A stretch of 64,000 nucleotides of DNA, from positions 42,321 to 106,320 of the forward strand of contig CANQDT010000004.1 in assembly GCA_947593735.1 (NCBI GenBank), in the 5' to 3' direction. Shown here piece after piece: positions 28,687-38,819 of the stretch; the stretch's first letter is position 1, and the number at the start of each line of letters is the position of its first letter. The DNA is from an uncultured Lachnospiraceae bacterium (GTDB lineage Bacteria; Bacillota; Clostridia; Lachnospirales; Lachnospiraceae). The notes beneath the pieces were generated by a model, which ran no database searches, was not told the DNA's origin, and saw nothing but the letters and a program-made list of their open reading frames with translations. The position numbers and the translations under genes were made by a program.

Positions 28687-29379
28687 ATGAAAAAAGGAAA
28701 AAGATATATCGAGGCTGCGAAACTTGTCGATCGTTCAACCACCTACGATCTGGAGGAAGCAGTCGCGTTAGTAAAGAAATCAGCCAGCGCGAAATTTGAC
28801 GAGACCGTCGAGGCGCACATCCGCCTGGGCGTTGACAGCCGTCATGCGGATCAGCAGGTGCGCGGCGCGGTTGTACTGCCGCACGGGACAGGGAAAACGG
28901 TCCGCGTACTGGTATTTGCAAAAGACGCGAAAGCAGACGAAGCTGCTGCTGCCGGAGCGGATTTTGTAGGCGCGGAGGAACTGATCCCGAAGATCCAGAA
29001 TGAAAACTGGCTGGATTTCGATGTTGTCGTTGCGACTCCCGATATGATGGGCGTTGTTGGCCGTCTGGGCCGTGTGCTCGGGCCGAAAGGGCTGATGCCG
29101 AATCCGAAGGCAGGCACTGTGACCATGGATGTGGCAAAAGCGATCAGCGACATCAAAGCAGGTAAGATCGAGTACAGATTGGACAAGACAAATATTATCC
29201 ATGTTCCGGTTGGGAAAGCGAGCTTTTCCGAGGAACAATTAGCGGACAACTTCCAGACGTTAATGGGCGCTATCGTGAAAGCAAAGCCGGCAGCGGCAAA
29301 GGGTCAGTATCTGAGAAGCGTTGTGATCACTTCGACGATGGGACCCGGCATCAAAGTGAATACCGCCAGATTTTTGTAG
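28687..29379 (+). CDS. rplA: Ribosomal protein L1
   Basis: This 230-residue protein has the L1 signatures [35 protein letters not shown] and [16 protein letters not shown]. It forms the L1 stalk and typically represses its own operon. ATG 28687 follows AGGAGG. A terminator follows, and rplJ does not: an exoprotein gene intervenes. Confidence 0.97.
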   Translation: MKKGKRYIEAAKLVDRSTTYDLEEAVALVKKSASAKFDETVEAHIRLGVDSRHADQQVRGAVVLPHGTGKTVRVLVFAKDAKADEAAAAGADFVGAEELIPKIQNENWLDFDVVVATPDMMGVVGRLGRVLGPKGLMPNPKAGTVTMDVAKAISDIKAGKIEYRLDKTNIIHVPVGKASFSEEQLADNFQTLMGAIVKAKPAAAKGQYLRSVVITSTMGPGIKVNTARFL

Positions 29380-29400
29380 AAGACAGCGTTCGATAAAGAA

Positions 29401-29448
29401 AACAGATCCGGACATACTCCCGCGGGAGCGTGCCGGGTCTGTTTTTTT
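29401..29448 (+). terminator. Terminator after rplA
   Basis: AACAGATCCGG and CCGGGTCTGTT arms enclose the palindrome CTCCCGCGGGAG, and T7 follows. It separates the rplKA transcript from the exoprotein gene. Confidence 0.85.
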
Positions 29449-29494
29449 CGTGGAAAAACGCGCGCCGTTTCCGTGCCGGAACGGCAAAAAGAAA

Positions 29495-29523
29495 TTGAAC
29501 CATAAGCGGATGAGTGATATAAT
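29495..29523 (+). promoter_or_regulatory. Promoter of the exoprotein gene between rplA and rplJ
   Basis: TTGAAC at 29495-29500, a 17-bp spacer, then TATAAT at 29518-29523 with TGA before it (extended -10). Confidence 0.8.
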
Positions 29524-29569
29524 AAATCATTATAGAACACGAAATCAGAAAAAGAAAAGAGGGAGAAGA

Positions 29570-32500
29570 ATGAAACGATTTTTTTCATGGGTCCTCGCAG
29601 CCGTGATGACGGTATCCGCGGGGGCAGCGGTCCTTCCGGCGAATCCCGCTGAGATTTCGGCGGCTGCCCGCACGGGAGGAACGGCGAAAGGGAACGCGCT
29701 GGATACGGTTTATTTCGGACAGGCGCGGTCGGAGAAAGCGCATGACCTGAGCACCCGGTATTCCGTGAAAGGAACGGACGACAAGCGGAGCAAAGAGAAA
29801 AAGAATGCCAAAGGAACCTATACCGGCGGAGGGATCGGAGAAGGGCTGACTTACCGGCAGCTTTCGGTTCCGCCAAAAGGGAGCGAGAAGCGTTCCAAAC
29901 TGGAATTTACATTGAAAGCGGATCCGACGAAGCAGAATTATCTGACGCTGCGGCTGAACGGCACGCAGCAGGGCCGCGGCAATTTGCTGTTATACGGGCC
30001 GAATGAGGACACGACGGTGCTGGAACCATGGTCCGGACACGTCTACAGCGAGCTGGACAACGGATATTATCCGGGAGCGCCGTTTGAGGGCAGATATTAT
30101 TACGCGACTTACCGGATCCCGCAGGGACTCGTCAGCAGCGACGGCGAGCTGCGGGTCAGCCTTGTCGCGACGGCGAAGTTTGACGGATATGGAACGTCGA
30201 CGTTTCTGCCGCAGGATCAGCCGAGCCGGTATATTTATCTGGCGGCGACCCATACCGACCCGTTCTTCGAGCCGTCCGACAATTATGTCGGCAAAGCGGT
30301 AAAAGCAAAGAAGCAGAAAGCGCGGACGGATCTGACCGGGTATGAATACCTGAGCAAAGAAGTCAACGACATGATGGAGGTCGTCATGTCATGGCAGATG
30401 TACGGACCGGAGTGGGAAGCGATGAAGAATGAAAACAACGCGTTCCTGGACGGTTCCGTCGTTACGTACACCCCGCTGTCTGAGCTGAAGGATTTCAAAG
30501 GGACGAAAGACGAGTGGGCAAGAAAGACGACCATGCAGTCGATCAACTTCCAGAACTGGAACCCGCTCGGGGCGACGACGATCTATGTCAACGCCCTTAT
30601 GTATCCATTCTCAGGGGACTATTATCAGAGCCCGGAGCTTTTGAACCGGATCATGAAGACCTATGACTTTATCGCGCGGGCGCAGGACGCGCAGGGCGGA
30701 TGGTGCTATTATGCCAACGGCGAGGATAAAGGGAAATGGCTCGGCGCCGATTATGACGGGAAAGGGACCCGGCTGACCGGCGAGCGGTGGCCGCTCCTCG
30801 CGCTTGGAACGGACTATATGACGCAGTCCTTTATTGAAATGGATCATTTTATCCGGGACGGCAAAAACAAGGAGCTGAAAGAGGCATATAACAATTACCT
30901 GAATGAGAAGATCGACGGCGATCTGACCGGGCGGATGAATAAAACGAGACGGGAATGGTATATCGAGATGTTCGCGAAGTCCAGAGATTACCTTGCGAAC
31001 CCCGCGAAGGGCGATTATTATAATCCCGCTACCCGCGCCGGCACGGCAAATCAGGACGTCGGGTTTGCCTATGACGCCAATGAGGCGGTCCTTCTGCTGG
31101 AGGAATCCGCGGACAAAGACGCGGCGCTTGACCGGACGTACACGTCCAAACCGGCGGAGCCGTATATCAAACAGCTGAAGTATAAATTCTCCGAGATGGT
31201 GGACGGTCAGAAATGGTTCTCAACCGAGAATAAACTGGGTCTTGAAGGCGGCGCGTCCCATGGCGGATGGGCAGGGGAATATGGCGCTCTGATCCTCCGG
31301 GAACTGAACCGGTACGCCGAGATCGGGCAGTACGCGAAAGATCCGGAAGTGAAGAAATTCTATGATAAGCTGTCGGGCGATTCTCATGACGCGGCGAGCT
31401 ATTTTATCTATCCGACGGTGGACGCGAACCGGGCGAACGTGCTTGTGAGCGAATGTTGGGCAGGCTCCCGGGGCGCCGGATACGGGCAGAAAGTATTTTA
31501 TGTTTGCGGAGGCTATACCGCGCTTGAAGTGAAAAATAAGACGGCGCTTCGCATTATGCAGAAATATATCGAGGACGGACAGGCGTATCTCGACCCGCTG
31601 CGGGAAGATATCGCCAATCAGACGCCCCATGTATATTCGGAGATCATCGAAGCGCAGGAGGTCTTAAAGTTTTATCCGGAAGTTGAGAAGACGTTAAAGG
31701 ACAAGAAGAAGGCGTCGGATTATCTTCCGATGGAGGAGGAACATCCGGACTTTGCGTGGGCGGATCTGGACGGACAGGTCGTCGTGTTCAAAGACAAGGG
31801 GACGAGGGCATACGTTACCTTTAATTACCGCCGCGACGACTGGCAGTACAATAACAATGTAAGGATCCACTATACGACGGACAATGGGAAACGGGATTAT
31901 GTCGCGAACGCGCTCGGCATAAACAAGGGCGGCACGTATACTTACGACGATACGACGGTAAACGGCGAAACATATACGCATACGCGCTACGACGGATTTT
32001 CCCAGGTTGAATATGATAAATATATCGTAGCGATCAACCAGTCAAAGACCAATAAAGCGCAGAATCATAAAGGAAAAAGCTACCAGGTAGATACGTTCGG
32101 CGTGAAGAAAGCGAAAGATCTGGTCAGCGGAAAGACGTATGTCGGCAGGAACGGAAACGATATCCGCGTGATCGCCAAACCGAACACGGCGGTTGTGCTG
32201 AAAGTGCTGGAAAAGGCAGAAACGAAATCGGTCGGCGTGAAATATATCAGCGGGAAGACGATCCTCGGGACGGACAACATCAACGCGGTCGTTGGCTCCG
32301 CCGTGAAAGTGAAGCCGGAATCTTTCGACGGATACAAAGCGGTTTCCGCGAAAACAAAGACCGTGCGCGTATCGGCGGACAATGACAAAAATATCGTTAC
32401 TTTCCGCTATAAGAAAAATGCGGCGCCCAAATTTACGAAGGAGCCGGGTTCAGATGTATTGCGGGAATGGAAGACGATCGAAGTGAACGGCGCCAGGGGT

Positions 32501-33535
32501 TCGGCGGAATATGACGCGGACGGAAATCCCGTGAAGCTGACCGCGTTGAGCGACGGGAACAATACAAACGGGAGCAAGTTCTTTGTTTATCAGGAAGCCA
32601 CGGATGATATCGTATTTGAGACGAGCCTGAAAGGATTTGCCAATACAAAGACCGATAAAGATTATTATTCCATGATCATCGCGGATCATCCGGATCTGCA
32701 GAAAGGGAATTATATCGAACTCCGGCATTTCCCGAACAACAACAATATCCTCCTTGTCAGCCACCGGCACGACCAGGGCGTGAACGCGCAGTCTTACTGG
32801 GCGGGCGATATGAATAACAAAGCCGTTCCGATCTGGTTCCGGATCGTGCGCAGGGACGACGTCGTCAGCTATGAATATTCGCTTGACGGGACGACATATG
32901 AAAAGACGTCCAAGCCGGTGATCGATTTCAAGATGAATGACAAGGTATATGTCGGCGTCGCCATGACGGCGGGCGCGGGACTGGAAAATACCGCGACGAT
33001 TTCCGATATTTCCATTACCAATGTGGTTCCCGCGGCGGTAAAAACAGGAGAAACCGTAAAACTGAATTTTGCGGTGAAGGACGCGGATCCGCTCAGCACG
33101 GCGGTATACGGATTCGACAAAGAGAAAAAGGCGTCCGGCTCCATGACCATGAAACCGGAAAAGGATGGGAATTATCAGTTTAAAGCGGTCGTGAACGACG
33201 CTTATCACGACGATCCGGTTACGAAGATGCTCCAGGTTCAGGTCGGGGAGACGCAGCCGAAGGAGATCGGCGATATCCCGGACGTGGTCGCGACGGAGGG
33301 CGATAAGATCCGGTTCACCGTGCCGGACGCGCCGGGCGCGGCGATCTCTCTCCTGCCGTACGGAAAGGCGGCGAAAGGAACCGTTAAGGGCAATACGTAT
33401 ACATGGAAGACGAAGAAAGGCCAGGCAGGCATTTATCAGGTCCTGGTAACGTATGATTACGAGGATTACCGGGTCACGAGGCTGGTTGAGCTGGCGGTCG
33501 GAAAAGACACGTCGGTGATCGACTGGGTTCAGTAG
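29570..33535 (+). CDS. Large secreted multidomain protein, putative carbohydrate-active, inserted between rplA and rplJ
   Basis: This 1321-residue protein has a signal peptide (MKRFFSWVLAAVMTVSAGAA, cleavage near residue 30). By eye: a beta-rich N-terminal region to ~250; an alpha-helical toroid-like region ~270-720 with Trp/Tyr/Gly-rich segments (ARAQDAQGGWCYY, GLEGGASHGGWAGEYG); a beta domain; a MucBP-like domain ~880-950 (GVKYISGKTILGTDNINAVV); a laminin-G-like sandwich ~955-1150 (FVYQEATDDIVFETSL); and two Ig/cadherin-like C-terminal domains. The helical toroid resembles polysaccharide lyases or glycan-processing enzymes, but no family was identified. No sortase motif is present. The gene has its own promoter and an RBS (GGGAGAAGA). 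Confidence 0.7.
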   Translation: MKRFFSWVLAAVMTVSAGAAVLPANPAEISAAARTGGTAKGNALDTVYFGQARSEKAHDLSTRYSVKGTDDKRSKEKKNAKGTYTGGGIGEGLTYRQLSVPPKGSEKRSKLEFTLKADPTKQNYLTLRLNGTQQGRGNLLLYGPNEDTTVLEPWSGHVYSELDNGYYPGAPFEGRYYYATYRIPQGLVSSDGELRVSLVATAKFDGYGTSTFLPQDQPSRYIYLAATHTDPFFEPSDNYVGKAVKAKKQKARTDLTGYEYLSKEVNDMMEVVMSWQMYGPEWEAMKNENNAFLDGSVVTYTPLSELKDFKGTKDEWARKTTMQSINFQNWNPLGATTIYVNALMYPFSGDYYQSPELLNRIMKTYDFIARAQDAQGGWCYYANGEDKGKWLGADYDGKGTRLTGERWPLLALGTDYMTQSFIEMDHFIRDGKNKELKEAYNNYLNEKIDGDLTGRMNKTRREWYIEMFAKSRDYLANPAKGDYYNPATRAGTANQDVGFAYDANEAVLLLEESADKDAALDRTYTSKPAEPYIKQLKYKFSEMVDGQKWFSTENKLGLEGGASHGGWAGEYGALILRELNRYAEIGQYAKDPEVKKFYDKLSGDSHDAASYFIYPTVDANRANVLVSECWAGSRGAGYGQKVFYVCGGYTALEVKNKTALRIMQKYIEDGQAYLDPLREDIANQTPHVYSEIIEAQEVLKFYPEVEKTLKDKKKASDYLPMEEEHPDFAWADLDGQVVVFKDKGTRAYVTFNYRRDDWQYNNNVRIHYTTDNGKRDYVANALGINKGGTYTYDDTTVNGETYTHTRYDGFSQVEYDKYIVAINQSKTNKAQNHKGKSYQVDTFGVKKAKDLVSGKTYVGRNGNDIRVIAKPNTAVVLKVLEKAETKSVGVKYISGKTILGTDNINAVVGSAVKVKPESFDGYKAVSAKTKTVRVSADNDKNIVTFRYKKNAAPKFTKEPGSDVLREWKTIEVNGARGSAEYDADGNPVKLTALSDGNNTNGSKFFVYQEATDDIVFETSLKGFANTKTDKDYYSMIIADHPDLQKGNYIELRHFPNNNNILLVSHRHDQGVNAQSYWAGDMNNKAVPIWFRIVRRDDVVSYEYSLDGTTYEKTSKPVIDFKMNDKVYVGVAMTAGAGLENTATISDISITNVVPAAVKTGETVKLNFAVKDADPLSTAVYGFDKEKKASGSMTMKPEKDGNYQFKAVVNDAYHDDPVTKMLQVQVGETQPKEIGDIPDVVATEGDKIRFTVPDAPGAAISLLPYGKAAKGTVKGNTYTWKTKKGQAGIYQVLVTYDYEDYRVTRLVELAVGKDTSVIDWVQ

Positions 33536-33579
33536 AGACCCTGTACCGGGCAGGATCGGCCCCGCAATCAAAAAAGTAC

Positions 33580-33609
33580 TTGACAAGTACCGGGCAGTTG
33601 TGCTATTTT
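33580..33609 (+). promoter_or_regulatory. Promoter of the rplJL operon
   Basis: TTGACA at 33580-33585 and an extended -10 TGCTATTTT (TATTTT at 33604-33609), with an 18-bp spacer. Confidence 0.75.
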
Positions 33610-33611
33610 GC

Positions 33612-33741
33612 TTTCGTACGAACTGCCAAAGACAGCAGGTGTCTGAAAAGACGTAAGGAGAGAACGCCTGCCGAGGAAGATGCGTGATCTGTGATATTGT
33701 CTTGATACGCCCTCAGTCTTTTGGAGACTGGGGGCGTTTTT
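33612..33741 (+). ncRNA. Ribosomal protein L10 leader (attenuator) of rplJL
   Basis: The leader holds the conserved segments AACTGCC, AGACAGCAGGTG, TAAGGAGAGAACGCCTGCCG and then a terminator hairpin (33707-33736, arms ACGCCCTCAGTCT / AGACTGGGGGCGT) with T5. This matches, from memory, the L10 leader family of Firmicutes, in which L10(L12)4 binding favours termination or blocks translation of rplJL. Confidence 0.85.
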
Positions 33742-33806
33742 CTGAATAAACGGGATACGCGTTTCTGTGCGGTGGTACAAATCTGAAAAGGAGGTATACC
33801 AGAAGC

Positions 33807-34307
33807 ATGGCAAAAGTGGAATTGAAACAGCCGATCGTAGATGAGATCAAGGGACTGATCGACGGGGCGGCAGGACTTGTCGTTGTAAACTACTGCGGGC
33901 TGACGGTGGAACAGGATACCAGGCTCCGCAAGGAACTGAGAGAAGCCGGCGTCACATACAAAGTATACAAAAACACTTTGGTGAAGCGCGCCGTAGCGGG
34001 AACTGCGTGCGAGAGCATTTCCGACCTGCTGGAGGGTCCGAACGCGTTTGCGTTTTCCGCAGAGGATGCGACAGCGCCGGCGCGGATCCTGGCGAAATTT
34101 GCAAAAGAAGCCCCGGCTCTGGAACTGAAATGCGGCGTTGTGGAAGATACGTACTATGACGAAGCGGGAATAAAAGCCCTGTCCACGATCCCGTCCAGAG
34201 ACGAACTGCTGTCCAAGCTGCTTGGAAGCATCCAGTCGCCGATCGCGAACTTCGCGCGCGTTGTAAAACAGATCGCGGAGCAGAAGGAAGGCGCGGCACA
34301 GGCATAA
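33807..34307 (+). CDS. rplJ: Ribosomal protein L10
   Basis: This 166-residue protein has the L10 segments VVNYCGLTVEQDTRLRKELR and YKVYKNTLVKRAV and a C-terminal helix that binds L12 dimers. It should autoregulate through the leader upstream. AGGAGG precedes ATG 33807. rplL follows 45 bp downstream. Confidence 0.96.
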   Translation: MAKVELKQPIVDEIKGLIDGAAGLVVVNYCGLTVEQDTRLRKELREAGVTYKVYKNTLVKRAVAGTACESISDLLEGPNAFAFSAEDATAPARILAKFAKEAPALELKCGVVEDTYYDEAGIKALSTIPSRDELLSKLLGSIQSPIANFARVVKQIAEQKEGAAQA

Positions 34308-34352
34308 CGCCTGAAGCAGACAAAAAGATTGATAAAAATGGAGGAAAGAAAA

Positions 34353-34724
34353 ATGACGATTCAGGAAATTATCGAAGCAATCAAAGGTTTATCTGTATTA
34401 GAATTGAACGACCTTGTAAAAGCATGTGAGGAAGAATTTGGCGTATCTGCGGCAGCAGGCGTTGTCGTTGCGGCGGCAGGCGGCGCGGCAGGCGGCGAAG
34501 CGGCTGAGGAGAAAGACGAGTTCGATGTGGAACTGACCGAAGTTGGACCGAACAAAGTAAAAGTCATCAAGGTAGTACGCGAAGTGACCGGTCTTGGTCT
34601 GAAAGAAGCGAAAGAAGTAGTCGACGGCGCTCCGAAGGTAGTGAAAGAGGGCGCGAGCAAAGAAGAAGCGGAAGAGATCAAGACGAAGCTCGAAGCGGAA
34701 GGAGCAAAGGTTACGCTCAAATAA
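34353..34724 (+). CDS. rplL: Ribosomal protein L7/L12
   Basis: This 123-residue protein has the N-terminal dimer helix [20 protein letters not shown], an Ala/Gly hinge ([17 protein letters not shown]) and the factor-binding domain ([20 protein letters not shown]). It recruits EF-Tu and EF-G to the ribosome. ATG 34353 is chosen over the in-frame ATG 34329 because GGAGGAAAG lies just upstream. Confidence 0.97.
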   Translation: MTIQEIIEAIKGLSVLELNDLVKACEEEFGVSAAAGVVVAAAGGAAGGEAAEEKDEFDVELTEVGPNKVKVIKVVREVTGLGLKEAKEVVDGAPKVVKEGASKEEAEEIKTKLEAEGAKVTLK

Positions 34725-34745
34725 TCAGCTGCATTATGTTGAAAA

Positions 34746-34777
34746 GATCCCGCGCGGATACGCCGGGGTCTTTTTTT
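34746..34777 (+). terminator. Terminator between rplL and rpoB
   Basis: GATCCC/GGGGTC arms with inner GCG/CGC pairs are followed by seven Ts. It would reduce rpoBC transcription from the rplJL promoter. Confidence 0.75.
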
Positions 34778-34864
34778 CGCTGTCACAGAACGGATAGGGA
34801 TCGGCTCCCGCTTCAAAAGTCCGGTATGTGGACAATTATGTGGAAAAAAGGTGGAAAAAAATTC

Positions 34865-34893
34865 TTGACACTACCTGACAAAAATGCTAAGAT
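34865..34893 (+). promoter_or_regulatory. Promoter of rpoBC
   Basis: TTGACA at 34865-34870, a 17-bp spacer and an extended -10 TGCTAAGAT (TAAGAT at 34888-34893), with a leader of about 95 bp before rpoB. Confidence 0.75.
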
Positions 34894-34993
34894 AGTAAAA
34901 TGCATTTAATATGGGCGGATGTGCCTATTCATCAGTGAACGTAACCGACAAATTTCATGTTTTTTAGAATTTTATCAAGGGGTGAAACGTCGA

Positions 34994-37900
34994 ATGGACA
35001 AAAACAGAATCAAACCGGTCAAATCGGGCAAAGGGATTCGTATGAGCTACTCCACCAAGGAAGATGTTTTGGAGATGCCGAACCTGATCGAAGTACAGAA
35101 GGATTCCTACAACTGGTTCCTTGACGAAGGGCTGCGGGAAGTATTTCGGGACATTTCTCCGATTACGGATTACAGCGACGTATTGCGGTTGGAGTTTGTG
35201 GACTTTGCTTTGTGCCGGGAAGACGCGAAGTATTCGATCGAAGAATGCAAAGAGCGCGACGCGACCTACGCCGCTCCGTTGAAAGTACGCGTTCGTTTCT
35301 ACAACGGAGAAAAGGATGAGATCAGCGAACACGAGATCTTTATGGGAGATCTTCCGCTGATGACCGACACGGCGACCTTTGTCATCAATGGCGCGGAGCG
35401 CGTCATTGTTAGCCAGCTGGTCCGTTCGCCCGGGATTTATTACGGGATCGACCATGATAAACTCGGCAAAAAACTGTTTTCCTGTACGGTAATCCCGAAC
35501 CGGGGCGCGTGGCTGGAATACGAGACGGATTCCAACGACGTTTTTTCCGTGCGGGTAGACCGCACCAGGAAAGTCCCGATCACGGTACTGATCCGCGCGC
35601 TGCACATCGGGACCAACACGGAGATCATCGACCTGTTCGGGGAAGAACCGAAGATCATGCGGAGCCTGGAAAAAGACGTTGCCACCAATTATGAGGAAGG
35701 TCTTCTGGAGCTGTACAAGAAGATCCGTCCCGGCGAGCCGCTTTCGGTTGAAAGCGCGGAAAATCTGCTGACGGGGATGTTCTTTGATCCGAAGCGGTAT
35801 GACCTGGCGAAAGTTGGTCGCTATAAATTCAACAAAAAACTCGCGTTCCGCAATCGGATCACAGGCTGGCCCCTTGCGGAAGACGTTTTGGATCCGTCCA
35901 CAGGGGAAGTGCTTGCCGAGGCGGGCACCGTTGTGACGGCGGAACTGGCGGATACGATCCAGAACGCGGCGGTTGTTTCCGTTCTGATCCGCACGGATGA
36001 GCGGGACACCAAAGTGCTGTCCAATATGATGGTCGATATTACCGCATATGTGGACGGAGACCCGAAAGAACTGGGCGTGACGGAGCCCGTATATTATCCC
36101 CTGCTCGCGCGGCTCATCGAGGAGAACGATGAGGAAGAAGCGCTCAGGGAAGCGATCCGAAGGAATATTCCGGAGCTGATCCCGAAACATATCACGACGG
36201 AAGATATTATGGCTTCCATCAATTATAATATTCATCTGGAGTATGGGATCGGCAACGACGACGATATCGACCATCTGGGCAACCGCCGCATCCGCGCGGT
36301 CGGGGAACTGCTGCAGAACCAGTACCGGATCGGTCTGTCCCGCCTGGAGAGAGTGGTCCGGGAGAGAATGACGACGCAGGATATCGAGACGATCACGCCG
36401 CAGTCCCTGATCAATATCAAACCGGTCACGGCGGCGGTGAAGGAATTTTTCGGAAGTTCCCAGCTTTCCCAGTTTATGGACCAGAACAACCCGCTGTCCG
36501 AATTGACGCACAAGCGGCGTCTGTCCGCGCTCGGTCCCGGCGGTCTGTCCAGGGACCGAGCCGGATTTGAGGTGCGCGACGTCCACTATACGCATTACGG
36601 AAGGATGTGCCCGGTTGAGACGCCGGAAGGTCCGAACATCGGTCTGATCAACTCCCTCGCGACTTACGCGAGGATCAATCAATATGGATTTGTCGAAGCA
36701 CCGTATCTTGTACTGGATAAGACCGACCCGTCCAATCCGCGCGTCACGGACGAAGTGATCTATCTGACCGCGGACGAGGAGGATCATTATACGGTCGTGC
36801 AGGCGAACGAGGAATTGGACGAAAACGGATATTTTGTGCGGAGCAACGTATCCGGGCGGCGCAGGGATGAGACGTCCGAGTTCCCGCGCAGCCGCGTGGA
36901 TCTGATGGACGTATCCCCGAAGATGGTATTTTCTGTCGCGACGTCCATGATCCCGTTCCTGGAGAACGACGACGCGAACCGTGCCCTGATGGGCTCCAAT
37001 ATGCAGCGTCAGGCGGTGCCGCTGCTCACCACGGAAGCCGCGATCGTAGGAACCGGGATGGAGGCGAAAGCCGCGGAGGATTCCGGCGTCTGCATCATAG
37101 CGAAGAACGACGGCGTCGTGGAGCGCTCGACTTCCACAGAGATCGTTGTCCGCAGGGACGACGGGGAAAAAGATACGTACCATGTGATCAAATTTGCCGG
37201 AAGCAACCAGGGCAACTGCATGAACCAGAGGCCGATCGTGTTTGTGGGGGACCGGGTAACGGCAGGAGAGATCCTGGCGGACGGGGCTTCCACGGCAAAC
37301 GGGGAGCTCGCTCTCGGAAAGAATCCGCTGATCGGGTTCATGACATGGGAAGGATACAATTATGAGGACGCGGTACTGCTGAGCGAGCGTCTCGTACAGG
37401 AGGACGTATATACCTCCGTCCATATCGACGAGTACGAGGCGGAAGCCCGCGATACCAAGCTCGGACAGGAAGAGATCACCAGGGATCTGGCGGGCTTGAA
37501 TGAAGACGTCCTGAAAGACCTTGACGAAGACGGGATCATCCGGATCGGCGCGGAAGTGCGCGCCGGGGATATCCTCGTAGGAAAAGTCACTCCGAAGGGA
37601 GAGACGGAACTGACCGCGGAAGAACGCCTGCTGAGGGCGATCTTCGGAGAGAAGGCGCGGGAAGTGCGGGATACGTCCCTGCGCGTGCCGCACGGAGCTT
37701 TCGGCGTGGTCATGGATACAAAAGTATTTTCCAGGGAGAACGGCGACGAGCTGCCTCCCGGAGTCAATAAATCCGTGCGCGTTTACATCGCGCAGAAGAG
37801 AAAGATCAGCGTAGGGGACAAGATGGCGGGACGCCATGGGAACAAGGGCGTTGTGTCGCGCGTGCTTCCGGTGGAAGATATGCCGTTCCTGCCGAATGGC

Positions 37901-38785
37901 CGTCCGCTGGACATTGTTTTGAATCCGCTGGGCGTGCCGTCCCGTATGAATATCGGACAGGTATTGGAGATCCATCTGAGCCTTGCGGCAAAAGTGCTTG
38001 GATTCCATGTATCCACGCCGGTCTTTAACGGGGCGAACGAGAACGACATCATGGAAACGCTGGAAATGGCAAACTCGTACGCCAATAAAACATGGGAAGA
38101 ATTTGAAGCGGAATGGGGCGACAAGGTCAACGACGAGGTAATGCGCTACCTGTACGACAACCGCGATCACCGGGCGGAATGGAAAGGGGTCCCGATCGAC
38201 CGGACCGGAAAGGTCCAGCTCCGCGACGGAAGGACCGGCGAAGAATTTGACAGCCCGGTCACCATTGGCTTCATGCACTATCTGAAACTCCATCATCTGG
38301 TCGATGATAAGATCCACGCCCGCTCCACAGGCCCTTATTCGCTTGTTACCCAGCAGCCGCTTGGAGGAAAAGCGCAGTTCGGCGGCCAGCGGTTCGGAGA
38401 AATGGAGGTATGGGCGCTCGAAGCGTACGGCGCGTCTTATACGTTACAGGAGATCCTGACCGTGAAATCAGACGATGTGGTCGGACGTGTCAAGACATAT
38501 GAGGCGATCATCAAGGGCGACAATATCCCCGAAGCGGGAATACCGGAATCGTTCAAGGTACTGCTGAAAGAATTCCAGTCGCTGGCGCTGGACGTAAAAG
38601 TATTGCGGGAAGACGGAACGGATGTTGTCATTTCCGAAAGCATCGACTATGGAAACGAAGAACTGACGCCGATCATCGAGGGAACGATGAATGTTGACCG
38701 CGAGGACGAATCCTTTGAGGAATACGGATTTAAGGAAGGAGAACTCGGCGAGGGCGACGATGAAGTATTGGATCTTGACGATTAG
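34994..38785 (+). CDS. rpoB: RNA polymerase beta subunit
   Basis: This 1263-residue protein has beta-subunit segments such as [20 protein letters not shown] (the rifampicin region), [20 protein letters not shown] nearby and [15 protein letters not shown]. It forms the catalytic core with beta-prime. ATG 34994 fits an AAGGGGTG site; an earlier in-frame ATG at 34919 lies in the leader. The end is acidic ([16 protein letters not shown]). Length is normal for Clostridia. Confidence 0.97.
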   Translation: MDKNRIKPVKSGKGIRMSYSTKEDVLEMPNLIEVQKDSYNWFLDEGLREVFRDISPITDYSDVLRLEFVDFALCREDAKYSIEECKERDATYAAPLKVRVRFYNGEKDEISEHEIFMGDLPLMTDTATFVINGAERVIVSQLVRSPGIYYGIDHDKLGKKLFSCTVIPNRGAWLEYETDSNDVFSVRVDRTRKVPITVLIRALHIGTNTEIIDLFGEEPKIMRSLEKDVATNYEEGLLELYKKIRPGEPLSVESAENLLTGMFFDPKRYDLAKVGRYKFNKKLAFRNRITGWPLAEDVLDPSTGEVLAEAGTVVTAELADTIQNAAVVSVLIRTDERDTKVLSNMMVDITAYVDGDPKELGVTEPVYYPLLARLIEENDEEEALREAIRRNIPELIPKHITTEDIMASINYNIHLEYGIGNDDDIDHLGNRRIRAVGELLQNQYRIGLSRLERVVRERMTTQDIETITPQSLINIKPVTAAVKEFFGSSQLSQFMDQNNPLSELTHKRRLSALGPGGLSRDRAGFEVRDVHYTHYGRMCPVETPEGPNIGLINSLATYARINQYGFVEAPYLVLDKTDPSNPRVTDEVIYLTADEEDHYTVVQANEELDENGYFVRSNVSGRRRDETSEFPRSRVDLMDVSPKMVFSVATSMIPFLENDDANRALMGSNMQRQAVPLLTTEAAIVGTGMEAKAAEDSGVCIIAKNDGVVERSTSTEIVVRRDDGEKDTYHVIKFAGSNQGNCMNQRPIVFVGDRVTAGEILADGASTANGELALGKNPLIGFMTWEGYNYEDAVLLSERLVQEDVYTSVHIDEYEAEARDTKLGQEEITRDLAGLNEDVLKDLDEDGIIRIGAEVRAGDILVGKVTPKGETELTAEERLLRAIFGEKAREVRDTSLRVPHGAFGVVMDTKVFSRENGDELPPGVNKSVRVYIAQKRKISVGDKMAGRHGNKGVVSRVLPVEDMPFLPNGRPLDIVLNPLGVPSRMNIGQVLEIHLSLAAKVLGFHVSTPVFNGANENDIMETLEMANSYANKTWEEFEAEWGDKVNDEVMRYLYDNRDHRAEWKGVPIDRTGKVQLRDGRTGEEFDSPVTIGFMHYLKLHHLVDDKIHARSTGPYSLVTQQPLGGKAQFGGQRFGEMEVWALEAYGASYTLQEILTVKSDDVVGRVKTYEAIIKGDNIPEAGIPESFKVLLKEFQSLALDVKVLREDGTDVVISESIDYGNEELTPIIEGTMNVDREDESFEEYGFKEGELGEGDDEVLDLDD

Positions 38786-38819
38786 GTAAGGGACAGTTCT
38801 TTGGAAAGGAGCGAGTATT

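Noticed and set aside
34964..38317. A 1117-codon open frame antisense to rpoB
   Set aside because: It mirrors the conserved rpoB gene, is rich in His/Arg/Asp as expected from the reverse strand of biased codons, and has no ribosome site.
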